Shown: positions 30,264-38,042 of the stretch, one piece after another
Layout of the letters: each line of letters begins with the position of its first letter
Position numbering within the stretch: the stretch's first letter is position 1
Notes under the pieces: generated by a model
The model's database searches: none
Seen by the model: only the letters and a program-made list of their open reading frames with translations
What the model was told of the DNA's origin: nothing
Origin: Candidatus Methylomirabilota bacterium
GTDB taxonomy: Bacteria > Methylomirabilota > Methylomirabilia > Rokubacteriales > CSP1-6
Direction: 5' to 3'
DNA: 44,841 bases
Assembly: GCA_035709005.1 (NCBI GenBank)
Contig: DASTFB010000063.1
Span: forward strand, 1-44,841
Position numbers and translations under genes: made by a program

Positions 30264-31145
30264 ATGAGGGCGAGGGTCTTCCGCAACCCGTGGCTCCCCT
30301 ATGTCCTGGTGGCGCCGCAGGTCCTGATCACGCTCGTCTTCTTCTTCTGGCCGGCCTTCGAGTCCCTCCGGCTCTCTCTGTTCAGGGTCTCGCCGTTCGG
30401 TGACCGGCAGGTCTTCACGGGCGCCGACAACTTCACCCGCCTCTTCACCTCCGCCGACTACCTCCAGAGCATCCAGGTGTCGTTCGTGTTCGCCCTGGGC
30501 GTCACCTTCCTCACCCTCGCGAGCTCGCTGGCGCTGGCCGTGCTGGCCAGCCAGAAGATCCGCGGCCGCGGCGTCTACCGCTCGGCCATGCTGTGGACCT
30601 ACGGGATCGCGCCGCCCGTGAGCGGGATCATCTGGCTCTTCATCTTTCACCCCTCGTACGGGCTCGTCCCCTACCTCCTCTCGACCGTCACCGCCTACGA
30701 GCTCAACTGGCTCCTCGAGGGCCGAATCGCGATGCTGCTGGTCATCCTCGCGGCAACCTGGGCGCGGCTCGGCTACGGCGTGGCCTTCTACCTGGCCGGC
30801 CTGCAGTCGATCCCGGACTCCGTCCTCGAGGCCGCCAGCGTGGACGGCGCGGGGCCCGTCCGGCGGTTCTGGGCGATCACGTTCCCCCTGCTCTCGCCGG
30901 TGACGTTCTTCCTGTTCATCATCATGATGGTGTTCGCCTTCTTCGAGACCTTCGGCATCATCCACGCGGTCACGCAGGGCGGGCCGGGCAACGCCACGAC
31001 GATCATGGTCTACAAGGTCTACCTGGACGGCTTCGTGAACCTCCGGCTCGGACTGTCCGCGGCCGAGTCCGTGGTTCTGATGACGATGGTCATCGTCCTC
31101 ACGATGCTCCAGTTCCGGTACACGCAGCGGAAGGTCTTCTATTGA
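30264..31145 (+). CDS. ugpA: Glycerol-3-phosphate-type ABC transporter permease
   Basis: 293 residues from ATG 30264, 30 bp after ugpB. It has six membrane helices, beginning with LVAPQVLITLVFFFWPAFES. The EAA docking loop EAASVDGAGPVRRFWAITFP lies near residue 190, and TQGGPGNATTIMVYKVYLDG is the conserved block before the last helix of UgpA. It pairs with UgpE. Its TGA overlaps the TTG start of ugpE. Confidence 0.93.
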   Translation: MRARVFRNPWLPYVLVAPQVLITLVFFFWPAFESLRLSLFRVSPFGDRQVFTGADNFTRLFTSADYLQSIQVSFVFALGVTFLTLASSLALAVLASQKIRGRGVYRSAMLWTYGIAPPVSGIIWLFIFHPSYGLVPYLLSTVTAYELNWLLEGRIAMLLVILAATWARLGYGVAFYLAGLQSIPDSVLEAASVDGAGPVRRFWAITFPLLSPVTFFLFIIMMVFAFFETFGIIHAVTQGGPGNATTIMVYKVYLDGFVNLRLGLSAAESVVLMTMVIVLTMLQFRYTQRKVFY

Positions 31146-32023
31146 GCATCGAGTGGAGCGCCGAGGCGACGCTCACTCGGCCCCGCGTCGGGGCTGCCCG
31201 GCGCCGGCGCGCGTGGGGACGGCTGGCCATACACGCGCTGCTCGTCCTGGCCGTGCTGGCCCTCGGCTTTCCCCTCTATTACGCGTTCGTCATCAGCACC
31301 CAGACCATCGCCGAGGCCACCGCCTCGCCGCCCCGGGTGCTGCCGGGAAGCCACTTCTGGACCAACTACACCGAGGTCTGGCACCGCATCCACATGGGCC
31401 GCCTGCTCCTGAACAGCCTGATCATCGCGCTCACGGTGAGCGTGGGGAAGATCGCGGTCTCGATGCTCTCGGCCTTCGCCATCGTGTACTTCCGGTTCCG
31501 CGGCCGGGAAGTCGTGTTCTGGATGATCTTCGTGACGCTGATGCTCCCGGTGCCCGTCCGCATCATCTCGACGTACAAGGTGATCAGCGACCTCGGCTGG
31601 ATCAACACTTACGCGGGGCTGACCATCCCGCTGATCGCGTCGGCGACCGCGACCTTCCTGTTCCGCCAGTTCTTCCTGACGGTCCCGGACGAGCTGTCGG
31701 ACGCCGCCCAGATCGACGGGGCGGGGCCGATGCGGTTCTTCTGGTCGATCCTGCTGCCGATCTCCTGGGCCAACATCGCCGCCCTCTTCGTCGTCATGTT
31801 CATCTATGGCTGGAACCAGTACCTGTGGCCGTTGATGATCACCAGCTCCGAGGACATGCGCGTGGTGGTGACGGGTATCGCGGCGTTCGTCCCCACGGGG
31901 ACCCAGTTGCCGGAATGGAACCTGGTCATGGCGGCGGCGGTGATGGCGCTGCTGCCCCCGATCGCCGTGGTCGTCGCGATGCAGCGGTGGTTCGTCAAGG
32001 GCCTGACCGAGCCCGAGAAGTAG
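31142..32023 (+). CDS. ugpE: Glycerol-3-phosphate-type ABC transporter permease, TTG start
   Basis: 293 residues from TTG 31142, which overlaps the ugpA stop as TTGA and has GGAAGG about 8 nt upstream. No ATG or GTG gives the full N-terminal helix. The first membrane segment is LLVLAVLALGFPLYYAFVIS. SDAAQIDGAGPMRFFWSILL is the EAA loop and NQYLWPLMITSSEDMRVVVT the UgpE C-terminal signature. It is translationally coupled to ugpA. Confidence 0.92.
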   Translation: MSIEWSAEATLTRPRVGAARRRRAWGRLAIHALLVLAVLALGFPLYYAFVISTQTIAEATASPPRVLPGSHFWTNYTEVWHRIHMGRLLLNSLIIALTVSVGKIAVSMLSAFAIVYFRFRGREVVFWMIFVTLMLPVPVRIISTYKVISDLGWINTYAGLTIPLIASATATFLFRQFFLTVPDELSDAAQIDGAGPMRFFWSILLPISWANIAALFVVMFIYGWNQYLWPLMITSSEDMRVVVTGIAAFVPTGTQLPEWNLVMAAAVMALLPPIAVVVAMQRWFVKGLTEPEK

Positions 32024-32024
32024 C

Positions 32025-32885
32025 ATGGCCGACGCGGAGCGGCACCGTGAGCGCGGGGGGCCCGGAGGCCGGACGGCCACCTGGCTCCTGCTCGGGGTCT
32101 GGGTGGCCGCGCTCCTGGCTGCCGGGTTCGCCGGCCGCGCCCCGGCGGCGTTGCTGGCCGCCCATCGCGGTGGGGCCGGGCTCTGGCCGGAGAACTCGCT
32201 GCTGGCCTTCCGGAGCGCCCTGGCGCTCGGCGTGGACTTCCTGGAGCTCGACGTCCACCTCACCCGGGACGACCGGCTCGTGGTGATCCACGACCCCACG
32301 CTCGAGCGCACGACGACAGGGATCGGGGCGGTCCGCGCGGCCACGCTCGAGGAGCTCCGCGCCCACCGCCTGAGGGACGGCGGCGCCGAGCGGATCCCGA
32401 CGCTCGAGGAGGTCCTGGACCTCGTCCACCCCACCGGGACCGGCCTGCTGCTCGAGATCAAGACCGCGCCGCGCCGGGAACCCTACCCCGGGATCGAGGA
32501 TCGGGTGCTCCGTCTGCTCCGGGCGCGCGGGCTCGTCCCCCGCACCGTCGTCATGTCGTTCGAGCCCTCGATCGTCCGACGCGTGCGGGAGCTCGATCCC
32601 ACGATCCGCACGAGCCTGGTCGTCTCCGCGCGCCGGCTCGGCCGCGAGGGCGCCGTACCGGCGGCGGCCGTCGCCTGGGCCGCCGACGCCGGGGCCACCG
32701 ACATCGGCATCCAGCACACCCTGATCACGCCGGCCCTGGTCGCGGCTGCCCGCGCACGTGGCCTCCGGATCGGCGCCTGGACGGTCAATGACGAAGCGGC
32801 GATGCGCCGGATGATCGACTTCGGCGTGGACGTGCTGATCACCGACCGGCCCGACCTGGCCCGGACGCTGTTGTCCGGCCGCTGA
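32025..32885 (+). CDS. ugpQ: Glycerophosphodiester phosphodiesterase with N-terminal membrane anchor
   Basis: 286 residues, ATG one base after the ugpE stop. The GDPD barrel has all expected catalytic and metal residues: His47-Arg48 in AHRGG, Glu56 in PENS, Glu74 and Asp76 in LELDVHLTRDD, and His89 in VVIHDPTLERTT. It hydrolyses glycerophosphodiesters to glycerol-3-phosphate and an alcohol. Unlike the soluble cytoplasmic UgpQ of E. coli, residues 19-40 (TWLLLGVWVAALLAAGFAG) form a hydrophobic helix, a membrane anchor or uncleaved signal. The enzyme may therefore act outside the cytoplasm and feed the importer. It converges on korB. Confidence 0.93.
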   Translation: MADAERHRERGGPGGRTATWLLLGVWVAALLAAGFAGRAPAALLAAHRGGAGLWPENSLLAFRSALALGVDFLELDVHLTRDDRLVVIHDPTLERTTTGIGAVRAATLEELRAHRLRDGGAERIPTLEEVLDLVHPTGTGLLLEIKTAPRREPYPGIEDRVLRLLRARGLVPRTVVMSFEPSIVRRVRELDPTIRTSLVVSARRLGREGAVPAAAVAWAADAGATDIGIQHTLITPALVAAARARGLRIGAWTVNDEAAMRRMIDFGVDVLITDRPDLARTLLSGR

Positions 32886-32947
32886 CCCAGGCGGCGCCTT
32901 CCCCGCGGCGTCACCCGCGTCACCCCGCCCCCCCGAGTCAAGGGCGG

Positions 32948-33847
32948 TTACATCAACTCTGCGATGAGCGCTCGCGCAATGTCCGGGGCGACCCCCAGTG
33001 GACGATGCGCCAGCGGGCCGCCCGCACCGAGGACCGGTTCTAGCTGATCCAGCGCCGGCAGATCCTGGCGCCTCCAGAAGAGGCCGATCGGGATGACCTC
33101 GCCCCACAGCCAGCCCTTCTCCATGGCGGCGTGAACGTCGGTGGGGTCATGACCCATCTCTTCCAGCTTGCGCGTCCTCTGCTTGAAGAACTCATGGGTG
33201 TTGTCGTGGTTGTACGTCACGCAGGGACTGAAGGTGTCGATCAGGGCGAAGCCTCTGTGCTGCAGGCCCCCCTTGATCAGCTCGACCAGCTGCTTCTGCT
33301 GACCGGTGAATCCCCGAGCCACGTACGTGGCCCCGGCGGCGATGGCCAGGGGAATCGGATTGACGGGGTTCTCGACGCTACCGAAAGGAGTGCTCTTCGT
33401 GTTCATCCCCTTGCTGCTGGTGGGGGAGAGCTGGCCGGTCGTCAGACCATAGATCTGGTTGTTCATGACGATATAGGTCAGGTCGACGTTGCGGCGCATG
33501 GCGTGCACGAAGTGATTGCCCCCGATGCCGTACCCGTCACCGTCTCCGCCCGTCACGACGATCTTCAAGTGGTGATTGCCCAGCTGAGCGCCGGTGGCCA
33601 CCGCCAGGGCGCGGCCATGCAAGGTGTGCATGCCATACGTGTTGAGATACCCGGGCAGGTTCGACGAGCAGCCGATGCCGCTGATGGTGAGGACCGTATG
33701 GGGCTGGAGCCCCAGCTCGGCGATCGCTTGCTTCAGGGCCGCCAGCACGCCGAAGTCGCCACACCCCGGACACCAGTCGGGATCGACCTTGCCCTTGAGA
33801 TCCTTGACCGTCACCTTGACGTGCTCGGTCTGAGCCATGGTGGCCAT
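32948..33847 (-). CDS. korB: 2-oxoacid:ferredoxin oxidoreductase, beta subunit
   Basis: 299 residues from ATG 33847, with AAGGAG 6-7 nt upstream; ATG 33838 is a second choice. Beta subunits bind thiamine diphosphate and one [4Fe-4S] cluster. The four cysteine ligands are Cys26 and Cys29 (WCPGCGDFG), Cys60 (GIGC) and Cys209 (SPCVTYN). The ThDP/Mg site is GGDGDGYGIGGNH (100-112) followed by NNQIYGLTTGQ (129-139). With KorA it decarboxylates a 2-oxoacid, probably 2-oxoglutarate, to the CoA ester and reduces ferredoxin. The gene lies 11 bp after korA. No separate ferredoxin (delta) subunit is present, as in aerobic KorAB enzymes. Confidence 0.94.
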   Translation of the reverse strand: MATMAQTEHVKVTVKDLKGKVDPDWCPGCGDFGVLAALKQAIAELGLQPHTVLTISGIGCSSNLPGYLNTYGMHTLHGRALAVATGAQLGNHHLKIVVTGGDGDGYGIGGNHFVHAMRRNVDLTYIVMNNQIYGLTTGQLSPTSSKGMNTKSTPFGSVENPVNPIPLAIAAGATYVARGFTGQQKQLVELIKGGLQHRGFALIDTFSPCVTYNHDNTHEFFKQRTRKLEEMGHDPTDVHAAMEKGWLWGEVIPIGLFWRRQDLPALDQLEPVLGAGGPLAHRPLGVAPDIARALIAELM

Positions 33848-33858
33848 CGTCGTCTCCT

Positions 33859-35646
33859 TCACACCTGGATCTCGTGCACGGGCACGTAGCGTTTGGTCGA
33901 GCCCGCCAGAATGGCGGTGACACCGTCCACGATGTGGTGCGGCATGAACGGCTCTCCGTCGTATTTTCGGATATGGCCGCCGGCGACGATCCCGGTCTCC
34001 GCTCTCAGGTAGCGCGCGAACTGCCCGCTGTAGTTGTTCTCGACAATGATGACCGCGCGGCATCGGGACAGGATCGACACGATCGCTTCTGCGTGCAGGG
34101 GGACGAGCCATCTGATCTGGAGGTTGTTGGCCACGATGCCGGCTTCGGCCAGCTGTTGCATGGCCTCGCGAATGACGCCTTCGGTCGAACCCCAGCCCAC
34201 CAGGGTGACGTGCGCGTCGGCGGGCCCATGAAGGACCGGCGGGGCCAGGAGCGGAAGGACCCCGTCCATCTTGCGCATCCGCTTCTCGTGGATGGCCTGG
34301 CGCTTGTGCGGGTCCGTGAATTCGTCGCTGATCAGCACGCCGTCCTCGTCGTGCTCGTCGGTGGCCACCACGTGGACGTATCCGGGGGTCCCCGGCAACG
34401 CCCGTGGGGAGACGCCGCTCTCGGTGACGAGGTAGCGCTTGAAGCCACCGTTCACGGGCGGCCCGTCACCGTTGAGGCCGACGACGTCACCGCGGTCGAT
34501 GGGCACGTTGAAATCCAGCTCCGCCGGATCGATGCTGGACCGACCTTCGGACAGCAGCAGATCCGAGAGGATGATGCCGGGACACTGAAACTTGTCGACC
34601 AGGTTGAAGAGCGTGGGGACGACCTTGAAGCAATCCCCGATGTTCGTCGGCGCGACGATGATCCGCGGATAGTCTCCCTGGCCGGCCCCCATCACTTGCC
34701 AGAGATCGCCCTGCTCGGTCTTGGTGGGCACTCCCGTGGCCGGTCCGGCCCGCTGGACGTTGATGCAGACGACCGGGATTTCCATCATGGCCGCCGCGCC
34801 CAGGGCTTCGCTCATGAGGGCAAAGCCGCCGCCGGAGGTCGCGCACATGGCGCGGCACCCCGTGTGGGCCGCTCCGATGGCCATGTTGATCACTCCGATC
34901 TCGTCCTCGACCTGGCGCACCATGATGCCGAGCTGGCGCGCGTGCCGCGCCATCCAGTGCAGCACGCCCGACGACGGGCTCATGGGATAGGCACAGTAAA
35001 AGCGCACGCCGGCGGCCGCGCCGCCCATGGCCAGAGCCTGGTTGCCTTCGAAGAAGGCCAGTCGTTTGCCCGTGTCGGGCAGCGAGAACGGCAAGGCCGT
35101 GAAATGCGTCGCCGCGTAGTCGTACCCCGCGCGCGCGACACCCACGTTTTCGGCCACGGCGGCCGCGCCCTTCCGCCTGAACTGGAGCGTCAAGATCTCC
35201 TCGAGAATCTCGAACTCGACCTTGATCAAGCGCAGGACGGCGGCCAGCGCGAGGGTGTTCTGGACGAGATCGCCCCGGGTGGTGGGCGCCAGCGCTTTGA
35301 CGGAAAACGGGCAGAGCTGCACGCCGTCGGGAACGACACCTGGCTTGATCGTGTCGCTGTTGAACAGCACTGCCGAGCCTGCTCGCATCAGCTTCAGGTG
35401 TCGATTCATCGTGTCCTGGTTCAACGGCATGAGCACGTCGATCTTGTCGCCCTGACTCAGCACAGGCTGGTCACTCGTGCGGAGAGTCAGGAAGATGTGG
35501 CCGCCGCGAATGATGGACTGGTAGGCATTGTAGGCGTTCACGTGAAGCCCGCGGCGCACGAAGATCCGCGCCAGAATGTCGCCCGGAGTGGCGATCCCCT
35601 GGCCCGCCGCGCCGCCGATACCGATGGCAAGGTCGAGTCTGCGCAC
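33859..35646 (-). CDS. korA: 2-oxoacid:ferredoxin oxidoreductase, fused gamma-alpha subunit
   Basis: 595 residues from GTG 35646, 7 nt after AGGAG. GTG 35649 and ATG 35670 are alternatives. The N-terminal gamma domain (about 1-190) begins with the CoA-domain loop GIGGAAGQG and includes AYQSIIRGGH. The alpha domain follows with GNQALAMGGAAAG, FYCAYPMSPSS (pyrimidine-binding region, about 216-226) and QRAGPATGVPTKTEQGDL. A C-terminal transketolase-like domain has VTLVGWGSTEGVIREAM. The gamma-alpha fusion is standard for 2-oxoglutarate- or pyruvate-type KorA in aerobes. The long upstream region has a TTGACC-17-CAGGAT promoter and a palindrome. Confidence 0.94.
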   Translation of the reverse strand: MRRLDLAIGIGGAAGQGIATPGDILARIFVRRGLHVNAYNAYQSIIRGGHIFLTLRTSDQPVLSQGDKIDVLMPLNQDTMNRHLKLMRAGSAVLFNSDTIKPGVVPDGVQLCPFSVKALAPTTRGDLVQNTLALAAVLRLIKVEFEILEEILTLQFRRKGAAAVAENVGVARAGYDYAATHFTALPFSLPDTGKRLAFFEGNQALAMGGAAAGVRFYCAYPMSPSSGVLHWMARHARQLGIMVRQVEDEIGVINMAIGAAHTGCRAMCATSGGGFALMSEALGAAAMMEIPVVCINVQRAGPATGVPTKTEQGDLWQVMGAGQGDYPRIIVAPTNIGDCFKVVPTLFNLVDKFQCPGIILSDLLLSEGRSSIDPAELDFNVPIDRGDVVGLNGDGPPVNGGFKRYLVTESGVSPRALPGTPGYVHVVATDEHDEDGVLISDEFTDPHKRQAIHEKRMRKMDGVLPLLAPPVLHGPADAHVTLVGWGSTEGVIREAMQQLAEAGIVANNLQIRWLVPLHAEAIVSILSRCRAVIIVENNYSGQFARYLRAETGIVAGGHIRKYDGEPFMPHHIVDGVTAILAGSTKRYVPVHEIQV

Positions 35647-35793
35647 CACCGATCTCCTGTCGGAGCGCATAGGTGACTCTTGCGGCGGTCCGCGCCGTGC
35701 GCCCCGCGCGACGGGAACCGGGCTGCCCCGGAAACGCCACCCTGTGGGGTGAGGGCGAGCGCCGGCAGCAGCGATCCCACGATTGCCCCAGCA

Positions 35794-35843
35794 ATCCTGC
35801 GCCGAACAGGGGGCGCGGTCAAGACGTCATCGGAAATCCGATG
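35794..35843 (-). promoter_or_regulatory. korAB promoter with adjacent 16-bp palindrome
   Basis: Minus strand: palindrome CATCGGA-TT-TCCGATG (35828-35843), then TTGACC (35817-35822), 17-nt spacer and CAGGAT (35794-35799). The palindrome also touches the stop codon of the DUF4440 gene, so it could instead be its weak terminator. The leader to korA is about 140 nt. Confidence 0.42.
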
Positions 35844-36209
35844 CTATGCTCCCTTCGCGTTCCAGATGTCTCGATGGAGCCGCCACTGCCCATCAACCTT
35901 CTTCCACACGACGACAAATTTCACGACAGCTGTGCCACTGCTGAGCGTCAGCGTCGCCTCACCTACTTCATAACCAGTGTCGCCCGCCTGTTCGAAGTCC
36001 AGCGTGTTGAGCCGGACGTCCTTCAGCCCCAGCTGCTGCGCAACCGAGGCCCACATCTGCTTGATACTGTCACGACCTTTGACGATCGGTCCGTCAGGCG
36101 GAAACGCCATCGCATCGGGCGTGTAGAGCGCAGCGAGGCGGTCAACGTCTCCCTTGCGGGCGGCCTCCTCGAACTGGCGATTTACGGCGGCGATGTCTGA
36201 TCGGCTCAT
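35844..36209 (-). CDS. DUF4440/SnoaL-like (NTF2 fold) protein
   Basis: 121 residues from ATG 36209 with AAGGAGG 6-7 nt upstream. The NTF2-like fold is indicated by SDIAAVNRQFEEAARKGDVD (helix 1), RLAALYTPDAMAFPPDGPIV, GRDSIKQMWASVA and the closing strands VVKFVVVWKKVDGQWRLHRD IW in order. Many such proteins are small enzymes or ligand-binding proteins, called SgcJ/EcaC or YybH-like. No catalytic pair is obvious. Base composition is less GC-rich than the genes to its left. Confidence 0.85.
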   Translation of the reverse strand: MSRSDIAAVNRQFEEAARKGDVDRLAALYTPDAMAFPPDGPIVKGRDSIKQMWASVAQQLGLKDVRLNTLDFEQAGDTGYEVGEATLTLSSGTAVVKFVVVWKKVDGQWRLHRDIWNAKGA

Positions 36210-36573
36210 CACATCCTCCTTCATAGAGGGCCTTGAGCTGGTGAGGAGGGACTGTCTCGTGCCGGATCGGGGCCACTTCATGCACGACCTCCAAACCGCC
36301 GGGCCGGTGAAGGTCGGAACGGTATCGCGAGCGTAGCCCGCCGTGTCTGGAGCAGTCAAGCAGCGTCCTTGACAGCCGTCGCTAACCGGCGCAGAGTCCT
36401 GCTACCGTCCTGACCCACCCGCTCTCAGGGGAGGCATCAGATGCCCCTGGACCGGCGACTCGAATAATTCTCCAACATCTCATCATGCGTTCTCAGGGCA
36501 GAAGTCCGCCGCGGGCCCACCTCCGACATGCTCCCCATACACGTGAGGACGAGTCGCCCACGGAGGGAATGTG
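36210..36573. other. 364-bp intergenic region between divergent genes
   Basis: No gene is supported. A TTGACA (36369-36374) with a 17-nt spacer to CAGAGT (36392-36397) may drive the downstream plus-strand gene. A bulged hairpin, CAGG(GGA)GGCAT-CAG-ATGCCCCTG, lies at 36426-36449. Confidence 0.35.
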
Positions 36574-36996
36574 ATGGCTGAGAAAGAGAACCTCGAGGTT
36601 GTTCGTAAATCCTTCGACGCATGGAACGCTCACGATCCAGCCCGCTACGCCAAGCTACTGGACGAGAAGTACGTCCAAGAATCCGACACACTCCCACAAG
36701 CGATCAGCGGTCGAGAAGCTGGTCGCGAGGTCCTGCAGATGTACCTGAGGGCATTCCCTGACCTCCACCTCGATGTCGAGCAGCTACTGACGAGCGGGGA
36801 TTATGTCGTCGTGCGGTGGACGGGCACTGGAACACATCGCGGTGAGCTGATGGGGATCCCAGCCACGAATCGATCCGCCGTGGTGCGCGGTTGCAGCATC
36901 GTGGAGGTTCGACGGGGACACCTGGTGCGTGAGTGGGTGTACTGGGACACCGCCCACCTCCTGCGCCAGCTCGGCGTTCTATCGATCGCTGCGTAG
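36574..36996 (+). CDS. SnoaL-like ester cyclase-family protein
   Basis: 140 residues from ATG 36574; GGAGG lies 7 nt before it, while GTG 36571 would be too close. The NTF2-type fold shows ENLEVVRKSFDAWNAHDPAR, YVQESDTLPQAISGREAGRE, LRAFPDLHLDVEQLLTSGDY and VVVRWTGTGTHRGELMGIPA. These are the successive signatures of SnoaL/polyketide-cyclase-like proteins that act on small hydrophobic molecules. GC content is clearly lower than in the core genes (57% over 36601-36660), suggesting recent acquisition. The stop codon lies 2 bp from a truncated CBS-domain remnant on the other strand. Confidence 0.87.
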   Translation: MAEKENLEVVRKSFDAWNAHDPARYAKLLDEKYVQESDTLPQAISGREAGREVLQMYLRAFPDLHLDVEQLLTSGDYVVVRWTGTGTHRGELMGIPATNRSAVVRGCSIVEVRRGHLVREWVYWDTAHLLRQLGVLSIAA

Positions 36997-36998
36997 CC

Positions 36999-37193
36999 GT
37001 CCCCGATGCTGACGATGCCCTTGAGCACGCCGCTCTCCACCACGGGAACGTGCCTCACGCGGTGGTGAGTCATCTGGGCCATGACCCGCGTATCGCTTTC
37101 GTCCGGCACGCAGGTGACAACGCGACGGACCATCAGGTCCGACACGCGCAGATCGGACACCCTGGCCCCGTCCACGGCCAGATGGATGCCTCC
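36999..37193 (-). pseudogene. CBS-domain protein remnant
   Basis: A 65-codon minus-strand stretch reads as the second CBS motif of a CBS-pair protein: RVSDLMVRRVVTCVPDESDT, RVMAQMTHHRVRHVPVVESG and VLKGIVSIGD. CBS pairs bind adenosine nucleotides and normally come as two motifs of about 60 residues. Here motif 1 is missing, no start codon or ribosome-binding site exists, and the frame runs directly into sequence belonging to the SnoaL gene after VSIGD. The fragment looks cut at both ends by recombination. Confidence 0.7.
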
Positions 37194-37290
37194 TTCCGCA
37201 GGTGCGTGGGCCGGGGAACCGGCCGGCGTCGTCAGGGTAGTCCGGGACCTGTAAGCGGTCAAGGAACGCATCGTTGTTGGGAGGTGCCGT

Positions 37291-37611
37291 ATGCCGAAGT
37301 ACATGATCCAAGCGTCATACACGGCCGAAGGCGTTAGAGGTCTCATGAAAGATGGAGGCTCCAAGAGACGCGCCGCGGCGGAATCCGCAGTGAAAGGAGT
37401 GGGCGGCAAGCTCGAGGCCTTCTATTTCGCCTTTGGCGAGACCGACGTGTACGCCATCGCGGACGTACCCGACAATGCCAGCGCCGCCGCCATCTCCCTT
37501 GCCGTCACTGGCAGCGGAGCAGTCAACGCGAGAACGACCGTGCTGATGACACCGGAGGAAATGGACCAGGCCACGAAAAAGACGATCAGCTACGGTCCTC
37601 CTGGCCGCTGA
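37291..37611 (+). CDS. GYD-domain protein
   Basis: 106 residues from ATG 37291 with GGGAGG 6 nt upstream. The sequence PKYMIQASYTAEGVRGLMKD, AESAVKGVGGKLEAFYFAFG and ETDVYAIADVPDNASAAAIS follows the GYD family (about 90-110 residues), a ferredoxin-like alpha/beta fold of unknown function. The G-E-T-D-V-Y segment replaces the name-giving GYD motif. The C terminus ends in a Lys/Gly-rich tail. It stands alone on its strand; the three-hairpin repeat copy B begins 135 bp after it. Confidence 0.85.
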   Translation: MPKYMIQASYTAEGVRGLMKDGGSKRRAAAESAVKGVGGKLEAFYFAFGETDVYAIADVPDNASAAAISLAVTGSGAVNARTTVLMTPEEMDQATKKTISYGPPGR

Positions 37612-37745
37612 TCTCGGCCTCACCCGGTGAAACGGGAACGGAGGGACGATGCCAAGCGCCTTCTCGACGCGCTGGCACTTGACTTCGCCAACGGACGGGG
37701 CTACTCGGGTAGTTCATGGAGGGTACGCCACCCGACGATGGAGCC

Positions 37746-37874
37746 GCCGCCGAGAGCGCGCTAGCCGCTCTCGGCGGCGACTCGAACCTTCCAGAGGCCC
37801 CGACTTTTGCCGGGGCGCATAGCCAGAAGAGGGGGAGTAGCAGGCGCAGCGCGCCCACTCCCCCTTGGCATTCC
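37746..37874. repeat. Three-hairpin repeat, copy B
   Basis: Second copy of the 129-bp element at 28665-28793, in the same orientation. Hairpin 1 is perfect here: GCCGCCGAGAGCG, loop CGCTAGC, CGCTCTCGGCGGC (37746-37778). Hairpin 2 has one mismatch (GCCCCGAC-TTTT-GCCGGGGC). Hairpin 3 keeps its outer 9-bp stem, but the apical triplet is AGC instead of GCT, the reverse complement. It lies 6 bp before the terminator of the tRNA-Lys fragment. Between the GYD stop and this repeat (37612-37745) no gene is supported. Confidence 0.75.
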
Positions 37875-37880
37875 AGTACC

Positions 37881-37924
37881 AAAAGCGGATCGGGGAGCCC
37901 GCCGGCGCTGAGCTCCCCAATCCG
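37881..37924 (-). terminator. Rho-independent terminator of the tRNA-Lys locus
   Basis: On the minus strand, CGGATTGGGGAGC (37912-37924) pairs with GCTCCCCGATCCG (37886-37898), 12 of 13 bp, around a 13-nt loop, followed by CTTTT. It starts 2 nt after the CCA end of the tRNA fragment, exactly where a tRNA gene terminator belongs. Confidence 0.8.
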
Positions 37925-37926
37925 AT

Positions 37927-37971
37927 TGGTGGGCCGTCAAGGACTCGAACCTTGGACCCGCTGATTAAGAG
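37927..37971 (-). tRNA. tRNA-Lys(CUU) 3' fragment, probable integration scar (att site)
   Basis: Read on the minus strand from 37971: anticodon loop CTCTTAA (anticodon CTT), anticodon-stem 3' half TCAGC, variable loop GGGTC, a perfect T arm CAAGG-TTCGAGT-CCTTG, acceptor 3' strand ACGGCCC, discriminator A and encoded CCA. Upstream of the anticodon loop the tRNA is lost: the five bases that should pair with TCAGC are CCTCA (three pairs only), no D arm has the right spacing and no GGGCCGT acceptor strand is found. The tRNA terminator remains intact downstream. This is the typical remainder after integration of a mobile element into a tRNA gene; the intact copy should lie at the far end of the element, to the right. 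Confidence 0.8.
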
Positions 37972-38042
37972 TGAGGTGCACTTCCGCGATGCTACGCACA
38001 GCTACCTACGCGCGTGATTCTACTGGCATATCATCTCCGGCC

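Noticed and set aside
35647-35670. korA starting at ATG 35670
   Set aside because: Possible, but AGGAG lies 7 nt before GTG 35646 and the added residues are not conserved.
37636-37764. Small frame running from ATG 37649 into the repeat
   Set aside because: About 38 codons with no recognisable content and ending in the hairpin; no support as a gene.
28665-37874. Three-hairpin copies as a CRISPR array or composite transposon ends
   Set aside because: Only two copies 9 kb apart in direct orientation, no spacers, no cas genes and no transposase between them.
37927-38003. Intact tRNA-Lys gene
   Set aside because: No D arm, acceptor 5' strand or anticodon-stem 5' half can be fitted upstream of the CTT anticodon loop at normal spacing.
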